Assembly: GCF_013602415.1 (NCBI RefSeq)
Contig: NZ_WPAG02000002.1
Coordinates: forward strand, 2,483,480 to 2,547,479
Source of the DNA: Rhodococcus sp. B50
Lineage (GTDB): Bacteria > Actinomycetota > Actinomycetes > Mycobacteriales > Mycobacteriaceae
DNA: 64,000 nt
Direction of reading: 5' to 3'
The notes beneath the pieces are model-generated. The model worked only from the letters and a program-made list of their open reading frames with translations. It was not told the DNA's origin and searched no databases. This document shows, piece after piece, positions 43,384-52,294 of this stretch. The position numbers and the translations under genes are program-made. Every line of letters starts with the position of its first letter. The stretch's first letter is position 1.

Positions 43384-44298
43384 ATGTCGATGCAGCCTCC
43401 GCCGGACGGATACGGCTACGGCTACGGCGCTCCCCCGCCACCCTGGCCCACCCCGACCCCGCCGCGACGACCGAAGTGGCCGTGGCTCGTGGGCGGTGCC
43501 CTGCTCGTCGCCGTCGTCGCCGCGGTCGCCGCTCTGGTCGTCGTCCTGACCCGCTCGTCCGATCCGGGGTCGGAGAGCGGCGTCGCCGCGAGTCCGTCCC
43601 CGTCCACCGTGACGGTCACCGCGTCGCCGTCCGCGGCCCTGCCGACGGAGACGGATCCGCCCGCACCGCGAGCACAGGCGAGCCGGTCCGCCGCCCCGAG
43701 CGGCTTCCCTACCAACGGCACCCTGAAGGTCGGGGTGGACATCGCTCCCGGCGAATACGCGCTACGCCCGACGGATTCACTCGGAGGCTACTGGGAGCGG
43801 CTGTCGTGCCTGACCGGCGACTTCGAGTGCATCACGGCCAACAGCATCGTGCAGGGCAACAGCTACGTCACCGTGCTTCCGGGCGACGTGGCCCTGCGGA
43901 TCGAGGACCTCGAACTCACGGCGACCGGCAATCCCGCACCCGCGACCGGACCCGCACGTCCGCTACCGCCCGTGTCTGCCTCCGAGGACACCGACCCCCA
44001 GGGTTTCGTCGGCATCCCCGAGGCACGGTGCAACCACACGAATCCCGCTGTCGCCATCGGGCAGACGGCCGACTCGCTCGTCGTGGTGTGCGAGACCGGG
44101 GCCGGGCGGTACTACTACAAGGGCGTCCGCACGAACGACGGGGCAGCGATCGAGATCGACGATCCCGTGCCTTCAGGAGACGGTTTCACTGCCACGAACG
44201 CCGGTGTGCAGTACAGCATCTCGTCGAGTGCTCTCATCATCTCCGAGGGGTCGACGGTGCTCGCTGAGGAGCCGATGCTGCAGTACTGGTCGCGGTGA
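43384..44298 (+). CDS. Membrane-anchored exported protein with a PGxY-type repeat
   Basis: A 304-residue protein. A Pro/Gly/Tyr-rich cytosolic N-terminus (PPDGYGYGYGAPPPPWPTP) precedes one transmembrane helix (residues about 36-57). A Ser/Thr/Pro linker leads to a motif GTLKVGVDIAPGEYALRP, the G-T-x-x-V-G-x-D-I-x-P-G-x-Y pattern often found in mycobacterial and rhodococcal exported proteins, with Cys pairs (LSCLTGDFEC). The C-terminal half is a beta-rich domain with paired Cys. No enzyme function recognised. Confidence 0.7.
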   Translation: MSMQPPPDGYGYGYGAPPPPWPTPTPPRRPKWPWLVGGALLVAVVAAVAALVVVLTRSSDPGSESGVAASPSPSTVTVTASPSAALPTETDPPAPRAQASRSAAPSGFPTNGTLKVGVDIAPGEYALRPTDSLGGYWERLSCLTGDFECITANSIVQGNSYVTVLPGDVALRIEDLELTATGNPAPATGPARPLPPVSASEDTDPQGFVGIPEARCNHTNPAVAIGQTADSLVVVCETGAGRYYYKGVRTNDGAAIEIDDPVPSGDGFTATNAGVQYSISSSALIISEGSTVLAEEPMLQYWSR

Positions 44299-44314
44299 TC
44301 AGCAGTACCGGTGA

Positions 44315-45586
44315 TCACCGGGGACGCGAGACCGCCTGCCCCGCGCCGCTCCGCCACACACCGTGCACCCCGCTCGGTCCGATGCCCCGATCGAGGGCGA
44401 GCAGCAGGACGGCGCATCCGATTCCCGACAGCACCAGGCTCGTGCCGAACAGCGCGGGATAGCCGAACACGTCTCCGACCACACCGGCGGTGAACCCCGC
44501 GATGCCCTGCACGACGACGATCGCGCACGCGAGCAGGGTGTAGTCGCTGCCGGCGTGGTCCCTGTCCGCGGCGTCCATCATGAGCGTGAACACCGCAACC
44601 GTCGCGGCACCGCCGAGGACGTGTTCGGCCAAGCTCGCGGAGACGATGAGCCCGAACCCGCCGTAGCCGAGCGACGCGACGACGTACAGCGCGAGACTCG
44701 CCGTCTGGGTCACGCCACCGATCAGCAGGGCCTGCCGGCGACCGCGACGGAAGCACAGCCACCCACCGAGTGCGGCGCCGCCGAGGGCGCCTGCCGAGGA
44801 CAGCACTCCCTTGACCAGCGCGATCTGCCCGAGGGTGAGTCCGGAGTCGGACATGAACGGCCCGACCATCGCCGAACCCATCGAGTCGCCGAACTTGAAG
44901 CCGCCGATGAGCAGGATGAACGCGAGCATGCCGGGGCGGCGCAGACGCGCCCACCACGCGACCGTCATGCGGGTCGCGCTTCTCGGTTCCCGATCCGGCG
45001 TGGCCCGTCGCTCCGTGCGCGGCAGCCGCCACACCGGGATCGTCGTCAGCAACAGCAGGAACGCCATCGCGAGGAACAGGCTGCGCCAACCGGCGAGGGA
45101 GAACACCCACAGCAGCGCTCCCCCGCCGACGATCATCCCGATGCGGTACGCGCCGACCTGGATGCCGTTCCCCAGCCCGCGTTGTTTCGGTCCGAGCAGT
45201 TGCACGGCCAGACCGTCGGTCGCGACGTCCTGCGTGGCCGAGAGGGCGTTGACGACCGCGATGCCGACGAGCAGCCACCGCAGCGTCGACGACAGGTCGA
45301 GGCACGCCAGGATCAACGACACCGCCGACGCCGCGAGTTGGAGCGAGAGCAGCCACTGCCGTCGGGTCCCGTAGTGGTCGACGTACGGCGCCCACAGGAA
45401 CTTCAGCGCCCACGGGGCGAACAGCACGCCGGTCGCGCTGATCGCGATCAGCGAGAAGCCGGACTCACGGAGCACCACCGGAAGCGCCTGGGTGAAGAAC
45501 CCGTACGGCAGGCCCTGCGCGAAGTACAGGGCAGCCAGCAGTGCGAGCGTGCCGGTCGGGATGCCGAGCCGGGCCGGTGCAGTCAT
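44315..45586 (-). CDS. AmpG-like MFS transporter
   Basis: A 423-residue MFS protein with twelve hydrophobic segments. The first helix has LYFAQGLPYGFFTQALPVVL, the signature of the AmpG/acetyl-CoA transporter branch. In Gram-negatives AmpG imports muropeptides for recycling; the substrate in actinobacteria is unknown. The ATG at 45586 follows an Arg-rich, poorly conserved in-frame extension that is not used. It is convergent to the exported-protein gene and divergent, by about 130 bp, from the pseudouridine synthase. Confidence 0.8.
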   Translation of the reverse strand: MTAPARLGIPTGTLALLAALYFAQGLPYGFFTQALPVVLRESGFSLIAISATGVLFAPWALKFLWAPYVDHYGTRRQWLLSLQLAASAVSLILACLDLSSTLRWLLVGIAVVNALSATQDVATDGLAVQLLGPKQRGLGNGIQVGAYRIGMIVGGGALLWVFSLAGWRSLFLAMAFLLLLTTIPVWRLPRTERRATPDREPRSATRMTVAWWARLRRPGMLAFILLIGGFKFGDSMGSAMVGPFMSDSGLTLGQIALVKGVLSSAGALGGAALGGWLCFRRGRRQALLIGGVTQTASLALYVVASLGYGGFGLIVSASLAEHVLGGAATVAVFTLMMDAADRDHAGSDYTLLACAIVVVQGIAGFTAGVVGDVFGYPALFGTSLVLSGIGCAVLLLALDRGIGPSGVHGVWRSGAGQAVSRPR

Positions 45587-45720
45587 GCGGACATGGTGGC
45601 AGAACGGTGCGGGACGTCCCCGGCGAGCATGCGCGGAGCGCAGTGCCCGGATCTCGACAAGCTCTGATCGCATCGTCGCCGATGACCCGAGGCGCAGCTC
45701 ACGTCGCGGTCGATGGGAGG

Positions 45721-46695
45721 ATGGTGCCCGTGCCGATGCCCTCGCCGTTGCCCGTCAGGAGCGGGGTCGGACCCACGCGACTGCGTGTTCCGACCTCCGG
45801 CCCGTGGGCGACCGTCGCCGAGTACGTCGTCGCGAGATTCGATCACCTGGACGCCGACGATCTCTACCGGCGGTTCGACGCCGGCGAGATCGTGGGCATC
45901 GACGGAGAGCCCATCGGTCGCGGCACCGAGCTCGGCACACACCGATTCGTCTGGTACTACCGCGATCTGCCCGTCGAGGAACCGGTGCCGTTCCACGAGG
46001 AGATCCTGCATATCGACGACGACCTCGTCGTCGTCGACAAACCGCACTTCCTGCCGACCACGCCGGGTGGGCGGTACCTGCGTGAGTCGGCCCTCGTCCG
46101 GCTACGCACCCGCCTCGAGAACCCGGACCTGACTCCGATCCACCGCCTCGACCGGGCGACCGCCGGACTGGTGATGTTCTCGGCCCGGCCCGCGACCCGC
46201 GGTGCCTACCAGTCACTGTTCGAGAAGCGCCGGGTCACCAAGGTGTACGAGGCGGTGTCGGCTCTTCCGGCCGAGTGGGATCCGACAGCGCGGCAGATCG
46301 CGGGACGTCCGGCACCCGTGCTGTACCGCAATCACATCGAGTCGCGTCGCGGCGAGTTGCGCGTCGTCGTCGACGACACCCGTGAACCCAACTCCGAGAC
46401 GCTGATCGAGGTGCTCGGGGCCGGTGTGAGCAGGTCGGGACGAGCCGTCCTGCATACTCTTCTCCGCCCGCACACCGGTCGGATGCATCAGTTGCGAGTG
46501 CACCTCGCGGCGCTCGGGATCGGAATCCTCGGCGATCACTGGTATCCCGTCCTGTTGCCCGAGACACCGGACGACCATTCGCTCCCGCTCCAACTTCTCG
46601 CGCGGGAACTGGAATTCGTCGACCCTCTGTCCGGAACCGAACGTCGGTTCGTCACGCAGCGCATCCTGGACGAAGCACCGCTCCCGGAAGGCTGA
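45721..46695 (+). CDS. RluA-family pseudouridine synthase
   Basis: A protein of about 324 residues. The catalytic motif is IHRLDRATAGLVMFS with Asp144 (HRLDxxTxG), preceded by VVDKPHFLPTTPGG (the usual VxxKPxG position) and followed by PHTGRMHQLRVHLAALG. It isomerises specific uridines in rRNA or tRNA. There is no S4 domain in the usual place. The start is uncertain: ATG at 45721 directly follows GGGAGG, whereas the in-frame GTG at 45730 has a more normal spacing of 9 nt and the ATG at 45736 is also possible. Confidence 0.85.
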   Translation: MVPVPMPSPLPVRSGVGPTRLRVPTSGPWATVAEYVVARFDHLDADDLYRRFDAGEIVGIDGEPIGRGTELGTHRFVWYYRDLPVEEPVPFHEEILHIDDDLVVVDKPHFLPTTPGGRYLRESALVRLRTRLENPDLTPIHRLDRATAGLVMFSARPATRGAYQSLFEKRRVTKVYEAVSALPAEWDPTARQIAGRPAPVLYRNHIESRRGELRVVVDDTREPNSETLIEVLGAGVSRSGRAVLHTLLRPHTGRMHQLRVHLAALGIGILGDHWYPVLLPETPDDHSLPLQLLARELEFVDPLSGTERRFVTQRILDEAPLPEG

Positions 46696-46755
46696 GGGTC
46701 CGAGCGGATTCCTGCTCGATCCTCCGAAAACTCCGACGTGTCCGGCTCCACGAAA

Positions 46756-46761
46756 TACGCT
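46756..46761 (+). promoter_or_regulatory. Predicted -10 box of a membrane protein gene
   Basis: TACGCT fits TANNNT and ends 7 nt before the ATG at 46769; a GGTAGG just before the ATG could only act as a Shine-Dalgarno sequence if transcription started further upstream. Confidence 0.4.
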
Positions 46762-46768
46762 GGTAGGC

Positions 46769-47557
46769 ATGACCAAGATCGTCGACGGTTACCTCCGGTC
46801 ACCGCTGTCGGGTATCGCACCGTGGATTCTCATGTCCGTCCTGTCGGCTCCGGGACGGTTCGAGGAAGCGGTGTGTTTCGCTCTCGGTCTGGTCCTGTTG
46901 ACGATGTGGGTGGGCACGCGGCGCGGCATCAAGATCCACGCCCTCGATGTCTTCGGTGCCGCATTCTTCGTCGTGCTGGCCGCGGTGGGCCTGATCGCCT
47001 CGGACGGTGTCATCGACTGGATGGAGATCTGGGCCGGCGAACTCACCAACATCGCGCTCGCGGTGTTCGTGATCGCCACCCTGATCGCGCGTAGGCCGTT
47101 TACCCTCCCCTACGCGAAAGAGGAGACTCCCCAAGAATATTGGTCGTCCCCGCTGTTCACGAAGATCAACTACGTGATCTCCGCGGTCTGGGCCGGAGCA
47201 TTCACCTTCTCCGCCGTCGTCGGGCTCATCGGCGACGCCGTGATGCGCGACCCGGGCAACTTCTGGACCGGTTGGGTGCTCCAACTCGCAGCGATCTTCT
47301 TCGCGGTGGCCTTCACCGAGTTCTATCCGGACTACGCGGGCGCGAAGGACGCGGCATCGCACGGGGCGGCCGAACCCGCGCCGTCGCTTCTGGAGCTGAT
47401 CGACTGGTTGCCGACGTTCGTGCTGGTCGCGGGGATCTTCGGTTGGGTCACCGATTCGATTCCCGACGCCGTCGGGATCGGCATGATCGTCGTCGGCATC
47501 GTCGGGAGTGTGGTGCTCGGCAGACTGTCACCGAAGACCGAGAAGGCCTCCACGTGA
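46769..47557 (+). CDS. Integral membrane protein of unknown function
   Basis: A 262-residue protein with about six transmembrane helices. The best landmarks are TRRGIKIHALDVFGAAFFVVLAAVG, EYWSSPLFTKINYVISAVWAG (Trp/Tyr-rich loop) and FAVAFTEFYPDYAG. No transporter or enzyme signature could be recognised. Genes of this kind (two four-to-three-helix blocks joined by a loop with EYW) occur widely in actinobacteria as uncharacterised. It stands alone; its 3' end meets the convergent permease-like gene 15 bp away. Confidence 0.65.
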   Translation: MTKIVDGYLRSPLSGIAPWILMSVLSAPGRFEEAVCFALGLVLLTMWVGTRRGIKIHALDVFGAAFFVVLAAVGLIASDGVIDWMEIWAGELTNIALAVFVIATLIARRPFTLPYAKEETPQEYWSSPLFTKINYVISAVWAGAFTFSAVVGLIGDAVMRDPGNFWTGWVLQLAAIFFAVAFTEFYPDYAGAKDAASHGAAEPAPSLLELIDWLPTFVLVAGIFGWVTDSIPDAVGIGMIVVGIVGSVVLGRLSPKTEKAST

Positions 47558-47572
47558 CGCCTGGACCGGCAT

Positions 47573-48601
47573 CTACCCGGACGGACGCTCTGGCATCTCT
47601 TCGCCCGCGGCACCTCGCGTACCGACCGCATAGAGCAGGAGTCCCACGACGATCCATGCGACGAGGGTCCAGAATGCGACGAATCCGCCGGCACCGTCGA
47701 AGTATGCGGCCGAGCGCACGAGGGTTCCGGCCGCGCCCGGGGGAAGGATCTGACCGAACGTACCGAGTCCGGACGGCAGCCACGCCGACGTCGTCGAGAT
47801 ACCGGCCAGTGGATTTCCGAGGAACATCATGGCCATCGCACCGAGGGTGAACCCTTTGGCACCGAAGGCTTTCTGCAGCCCGGCCAGCGGAAGAGCAAGC
47901 GCAGCGATGCCGAGGGCCATGGACCCCACGACCGGCCAGAAGGCGGATTCGATACTTCCGAAGGCGAAGGTGAGCACGGACGAAACCACGATTCCCCCGG
48001 CTGCGGCGAAGACGAGCAGACCGGTCAGGTACCAGCCGACGCTGTGCGGCAGGATCTTCCGGAATGCGACGACCGGGACGATGCCACCGAAGACGAGCGG
48101 GAACGCGAGGCCGCCGATGCCGACACCCGTGGGGTCGGAGTCCGGCAGCGGGACGACGTCTTCGACGGTCACCTCGACCCCGAGCGCGCCGCCGACCGCC
48201 TGAGCCGTCCCGGCGAGCGAACCGGAGATGGCCGTCGACCCCGCACCGGCGACCAGTGTGCGAACGCCCGACTCGTCGACCACGAACCCTCCGATGACGT
48301 CACGGTCGCGGATGGCATCGCGTAGTTCCTGCTCGGAGGAGAAACGCTGCGAGGTGTAGGCGTCGGGGGCAGCCGCCGCGAGTGACGTCTCGAATTGGTC
48401 TGCTGCCGAGGATGTTCCTACGACACCGACCTGCAGGTCGTGCGGTCCACTCTTCAGCGACGGCATGATGAAGACCACCAGCATCAACACCAGGATCACT
48501 CCGAGCCCGCACGTCATTCCCACCAGCGTCAGGGCGGGATGATGCTTGCGCGCGGTGGAGTCACCCGCGCCGGGAACTGTCGTCGTAGCAGCGTCTGCCA
48601 T
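47573..48601 (-). CDS. TetR-controlled ABC-2-like membrane protein
   Basis: A 342-residue protein with one N-terminal transmembrane helix, a 130-residue exported segment (GPHDLQVGVVGTSSAADQFE) and about five C-terminal transmembrane helices. This topology is like ABC-2/YhgE-Pip-type permeases without their ATPase gene. The start ATG at 48601 (MADAATTT) has AAGGAAG 5 nt ahead. It is divergent from a TetR gene with twin operators between them, so export of a toxic or hydrophobic compound is likely; the substrate is unknown. Confidence 0.7.
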   Translation of the reverse strand: MADAATTTVPGAGDSTARKHHPALTLVGMTCGLGVILVLMLVVFIMPSLKSGPHDLQVGVVGTSSAADQFETSLAAAAPDAYTSQRFSSEQELRDAIRDRDVIGGFVVDESGVRTLVAGAGSTAISGSLAGTAQAVGGALGVEVTVEDVVPLPDSDPTGVGIGGLAFPLVFGGIVPVVAFRKILPHSVGWYLTGLLVFAAAGGIVVSSVLTFAFGSIESAFWPVVGSMALGIAALALPLAGLQKAFGAKGFTLGAMAMMFLGNPLAGISTTSAWLPSGLGTFGQILPPGAAGTLVRSAAYFDGAGGFVAFWTLVAWIVVGLLLYAVGTRGAAGEEMPERPSG

Positions 48602-48628
48602 CGCGTCTTCCTTGTCCGAACCGTTCTT

Positions 48629-48672
48629 AAGTGGATGATTTTCCTCCACTTATAACGGAGAATAATCCTCCG
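48629..48672. promoter_or_regulatory. Twin TetR operator candidates
   Basis: Two related near-palindromes share GGA-N2-AT-N2-TCC followed by TCC: 48633-48644 and 48657-48668, centres 24 bp apart. Each also has longer arms: AAGTGGA/TCCACTT (48629-48651) and CGGAG/CTCCG (48656-48672). They lie between the permease-like gene and tetR, and overlap the predicted promoters (TATAAC at 48651, TAGGAT at 48675). Confidence 0.6.
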
Positions 48673-48731
48673 ATTAGGATGGGGATGTCAAGCGAAGTTC
48701 CTCACAGCCCAGCCCGGAAGGAAGGCAACCG

Positions 48732-49289
48732 ATGCGCGCCGATGCAGCAAAGCGCCGTCAGCTGATCGTCCAGGAGGCCCGTCGGCTGTTCGCAGCCCAC
48801 GGGAGCGACGTCGCACTCGAAGCGGTCGCGGAGGCCGCCGGTGTCGGCATCGCTACCCTCTACCGGAACTTCGAATCCCGGGCCGCGCTGGCGGACGAGG
48901 TCGCGCTGGCGATCCTCGGCGACATGCACGCAGCGGGCACCGAAGGCCTGGAGCGGGTCGGCTCGTCACCCGAGGATGCGTGGGTGGGCTACGTGCAACG
49001 GCTGGTCGAACTCGACCTGGGCGCTCTCTCGGCGACGCTCGCCGAGTTCGTGACGGACGAGATCTCCGGAGCGGTGCGCGACGCTCAGGCCCGGACGCTC
49101 GCCGGGGTCGAGGAACTGCTCGACGCGGTGCGGGCCGCCGGCATCGTGCGTCCCGACCTCGACGCATTGGAACTGGTCCTGGCAATCGGTCTGATCACCC
49201 GCCCCCTTCCCGACGCCATCCGCGAAGTGACGCCGAATGTCGTGCCGCGATTGATATCGATCGTCCTGGCGGGCATGCGACCGTCGTGA
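48732..49289 (+). CDS. TetR-family transcriptional regulator
   Basis: A 185-residue repressor. The N-terminal HTH is RRQLIVQEARRLFAAHGSDVALEAVAEAAGVGIATLYRNF, close to the TetR consensus; the remaining helices form the ligand pocket and dimer interface. It is expected to bind the twin sites upstream and repress both itself and the divergent membrane protein. A predicted -10 TAGGAT lies about 50 bp upstream of the ATG. Confidence 0.9.
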   Translation: MRADAAKRRQLIVQEARRLFAAHGSDVALEAVAEAAGVGIATLYRNFESRAALADEVALAILGDMHAAGTEGLERVGSSPEDAWVGYVQRLVELDLGALSATLAEFVTDEISGAVRDAQARTLAGVEELLDAVRAAGIVRPDLDALELVLAIGLITRPLPDAIREVTPNVVPRLISIVLAGMRPS

Positions 49290-49380
49290 TCCGGCCGTCC
49301 GCCCCGGCAGTCGTGCAGAGGTCCGCGGGCGTAGGATCACAATCAGCCAGTGTCTGCGGCGCTCGATCGCGGGAGCGAAG

Positions 49381-51006
49381 ATGGGCAGGTCGACGGTCCT
49401 GAACCACGCGCGGGCAGCGTTTTGCGCTCGCGACTGGCCGCGCGCCTTCGACGGATTCCGTAACGCCGACACACTCGCCGGCCTGCCCGCGGACGACCTC
49501 GATCTGTTCGCCCGGACCGCATACCTCACGGGCCACGACGACGACAGCGTCGCGCTGTACGAACGCGCTTTCACCGCGCATCTCGAAGCCGGTGAAACCG
49601 AGAGCGCGGGCCGCAGCGCGTTCTGGCTGTGTTTCCTCCTGATGGGACGCGGTGAAGTAGCGCGGGCAGGCGGTTGGTTGGAGCGGGCCCGACAGTCGGG
49701 CATTCCGGAGCGACCGGACTGCGCCATCAGCGGCTTCCTCATGCTTCCGGCGGCCGTACAGAACATGCACGCGAACCGGCCCGCCGAGGCGCTTCCGGTG
49801 TTCACCGTAGCCCAGCAGATCGGGCGGACGTGCCGCGACGCCGACCTCCTCGCGCTGAGTTCACTGGGTATCGGGCAGTGCCGCGTCCTGCTCGGCGACG
49901 TCGCCGGTGGGCTGCGCACACTCGACGAGGTCCTCGTCGCTGTCGGTCTGGGCGAGGTCTCGCCGGTCGTCTCCGGGCTGGTCTATTGCGCGGTCATCGA
50001 AACCTGCTACAGCACATACCATTTTCAACGGGCGAGGGAGTGGACCCATGCGCTCGGCCGGTGGTGCGACGACCAGTCCGGCCTCGTGCCGTTCCGGGGG
50101 CAGTGCCTCGTTCATCGCGCACAGATGATGCAACTCGACGGCGAGTGGTCCCAGGCCATGGATGTTGCCCTCCTTGCACTACAAAGACTTTCGGATCCTC
50201 CGGGACAGCCCGCGATGGGCATGGCCTTGTACGAGCAGGGCGAACTGCACCGTTTGCGCGGCGAGTTCACCGAGGCGGACGCCGCCTACCGATCCGCGGG
50301 CATGTACGGACAGGAAGTGCAACCAGGTCTGGCTCTACTGCGCCTGCGACAAGGCGACACCACCGCAGCGGTCGCCGGGATCCTGCGAGGTCTCGGCGAA
50401 TCGTCGAATCTCGACCGACCGCGGATGCTGGCCGCCCACACGGAGATAGCGCTCGCCACAGGGGACGTCGCCGCCGCGCGCCGCAGCGCCGATGAGCTCG
50501 ATGCGCTGACCCGAACACAGGACGCCCCGGCACTGGCAGCGATCGCCGACCACGCACAGGGCGCGGTTCTGCTCGCCGAAGGTGACCCCAACGGCGCCCT
50601 CGACCGGCTGCGACGATCCGGCAGACGCTGGCGCGAACTCGGCGCACCCTACGAACGCGCCCGGGTACGCGTACTGCAGGGCCGATGTTGTGCCGCCCTC
50701 GGCGACGACGATGCTGCCCGGCTCGAATTCGACTCGGCAGCATCGGTCTTCCATGATCTGCATGCGCTGCCGGATCTGCGTGAGCTCCGCGTTCCCACCG
50801 TCGCGAACGCACCGAACGGACTGACTCCCCGCGAGGTCCAGGTATTGCGGGCCGTTGCCACCGGCAAGACCAATCGAGCCATCGCCGACGAGTTCGTCCT
50901 CAGCGAGAAGACGGTGGCCCGGCATGTGAGCAATATATTCGTCAAGCTCGACGTGTCGTCACGATCGGCGGCGACGGCCTACGCGTACGAGCATCGCTTG
51001 CTCTGA
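49381..51006 (+). CDS. LuxR-family regulator with N-terminal TPR-like repeats
   Basis: A 541-residue protein. Residues 1-450 are helical repeats (for example ADDLDLFARTAYLTGHDDD and ALSSLGIGQCRVLLGDVAGG), resembling TPR-type ligand or protein-binding scaffolds, without the AAA/NB-ARC ATPase of MalT-like regulators. The C-terminus is the LuxR helix-turn-helix LTPREVQVLRAVATGKTNRA, then LSEKTVARHVSNIFVKLDV. ATG preceded by GGAG at 5 nt. It directly precedes the flavin monooxygenase and its likely operator, which is 1 bp after the stop. Confidence 0.88.
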   Translation: MGRSTVLNHARAAFCARDWPRAFDGFRNADTLAGLPADDLDLFARTAYLTGHDDDSVALYERAFTAHLEAGETESAGRSAFWLCFLLMGRGEVARAGGWLERARQSGIPERPDCAISGFLMLPAAVQNMHANRPAEALPVFTVAQQIGRTCRDADLLALSSLGIGQCRVLLGDVAGGLRTLDEVLVAVGLGEVSPVVSGLVYCAVIETCYSTYHFQRAREWTHALGRWCDDQSGLVPFRGQCLVHRAQMMQLDGEWSQAMDVALLALQRLSDPPGQPAMGMALYEQGELHRLRGEFTEADAAYRSAGMYGQEVQPGLALLRLRQGDTTAAVAGILRGLGESSNLDRPRMLAAHTEIALATGDVAAARRSADELDALTRTQDAPALAAIADHAQGAVLLAEGDPNGALDRLRRSGRRWRELGAPYERARVRVLQGRCCAALGDDDAARLEFDSAASVFHDLHALPDLRELRVPTVANAPNGLTPREVQVLRAVATGKTNRAIADEFVLSEKTVARHVSNIFVKLDVSSRSAATAYAYEHRLL

Positions 51007-51024
51007 ATGGGTAGAACTACCCAT
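51007..51024. promoter_or_regulatory. Palindrome between LuxR and the monooxygenase
   Basis: ATGGGTAGAACTACCCAT, two perfect 8-bp arms around AA, starts right after the luxR stop codon. The predicted monooxygenase -10 (TAACGT, 51080-51085) lies 55 bp downstream, so a LuxR protein bound here sits near -75, an activator position. The match is positional and by symmetry; binding is not shown. Confidence 0.55.
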
Positions 51025-51118
51025 ACGCCGTCACCCCGGTTGCATATCTCGCCCGACGCGACCGATGAGCAGCGACGCCTAACGTCGTCGGTACAGTTCC
51101 TCTCCTCAGGGAGTCGTC

Positions 51119-52294
51119 ATGACCATCCACAGCGCACCCCGACAGATCGACACCGTCGTGATCGGCGCAGGTCAAGCAGGCCTGTCCGCCGCGTACCATC
51201 TCGCCCGGCGGGGGCGTTCGTTCCTCATCGTCGACGCGAACCCGCGGATCGGTGACAACTGGCGCTGCCATTGGGATTCGTTGCACCTGTACAGCCCCGC
51301 CGGGTACGACGGACTGCCCGGCATGCCGTTCCCGGGCGACCCGCACCGCTCCCCCACCAAGGACGAGGTTGCCGACTATCTCGAGTCCTATGCCACCCGA
51401 TTCGACCTGCCCGTGCTCGGCAGCACCCGGGTGCGCCGACTCTCCCGCGACGGCGACCGGTTCGTCCTCGACTGCGGCGACACACGGATCGAGGCGAACA
51501 ACGTCGTCGTGGCCACGGGCACGTTCGGTCGAACCCCACGCGTCCCCGACTTCGCTTCCGAACTGGATCCCGGCATTGTGCAGTTGCATTCGAGCGAGTA
51601 TCACGATCCGTCGCAGTTGCGTGACGGTCCGGTGCTCGTCGTGGGGGCTTCTCATTCCGGCAGCGAGATCGCCTACGAGCTGGCGGCATCCCATCCAACG
51701 ATCCTGTGCGGACGCGACACCGGGCAGTTGCCGGTGCGTGTGGACAGTCCCGCCATGCGCGTGTTGTTCCCGGTCCTGTGGTTCGTGTGGGGACATGTGC
51801 TGTCCGTACGCACCCCGATGGGACGACATGCTCGCGAGGACGAACGGCGTCACGGCGCGCCACTGCTGCGGATCCGCCGACGGGAACTGGCCGCGCGCGG
51901 CGTCACCCGGATCACCGAGCGGGTGACCGGCGTGGCCGAACTCCGTCCCGCCCTGTCCGACGGCCGGATTCTCGACGTGACGAATGTGGTGTGGTGCACC
52001 GGATTCCGCCAGAACTACGACTGGATCGACCTACCGGTGCTCGACACGGATGGCTGGCCGCGCGAGGAACACGGCGTGGTCCCTTCGGTGCCCGGTCTGT
52101 ACTTCACCGGTCTGTGTTTCCAGTCGTCGTTCCGGTCGATGCTCGTCGGCGGGGCCGGCGCGGACGCGGAGTACGTCGTCCGTCATCTTGTCGCGCGCGG
52201 CAGCCCCACGTCCACTGGAACGGATCCGGATCGGCACAGGACGCGCTACACGACGAAGCGGAGTTCCACCGCGTCGCCGTCGGCCATGACGTAG
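51119..52294 (+). CDS. Flavin-containing monooxygenase with chimeric C-terminus
   Basis: A 391-residue FAD/NADPH enzyme. FAD site VVIGAGQAGLSAAYHLARRG; NADPH site VLVVGASHSGSEIAYEL; GFRQNYDWIDLPVL and GLYFTGLCFQSSFRSM close the fold. It should oxygenate a soft nucleophile (sulphide, amine) or a ketone. AGGGAG lies 6 nt before the ATG. Its last roughly 15 codons (ending SSTASPSAMT) are read antisense through a stray copy of the ychF 3' end, so the native C-terminus has been replaced or extended by a rearrangement. Activity may be retained, since the core motifs are intact. Confidence 0.85.
   Translation: MTIHSAPRQIDTVVIGAGQAGLSAAYHLARRGRSFLIVDANPRIGDNWRCHWDSLHLYSPAGYDGLPGMPFPGDPHRSPTKDEVADYLESYATRFDLPVLGSTRVRRLSRDGDRFVLDCGDTRIEANNVVVATGTFGRTPRVPDFASELDPGIVQLHSSEYHDPSQLRDGPVLVVGASHSGSEIAYELAASHPTILCGRDTGQLPVRVDSPAMRVLFPVLWFVWGHVLSVRTPMGRHAREDERRHGAPLLRIRRRELAARGVTRITERVTGVAELRPALSDGRILDVTNVVWCTGFRQNYDWIDLPVLDTDGWPREEHGVVPSVPGLYFTGLCFQSSFRSMLVGGAGADAEYVVRHLVARGSPTSTGTDPDRHRTRYTTKRSSTASPSAMT

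Noticed and set aside
43384..44298. Possible Ser/Thr kinase PknH-type sensor domain
   Set aside because: No kinase domain is present and the extracellular part lacks the PknH motif; only a generic exported protein can be supported.
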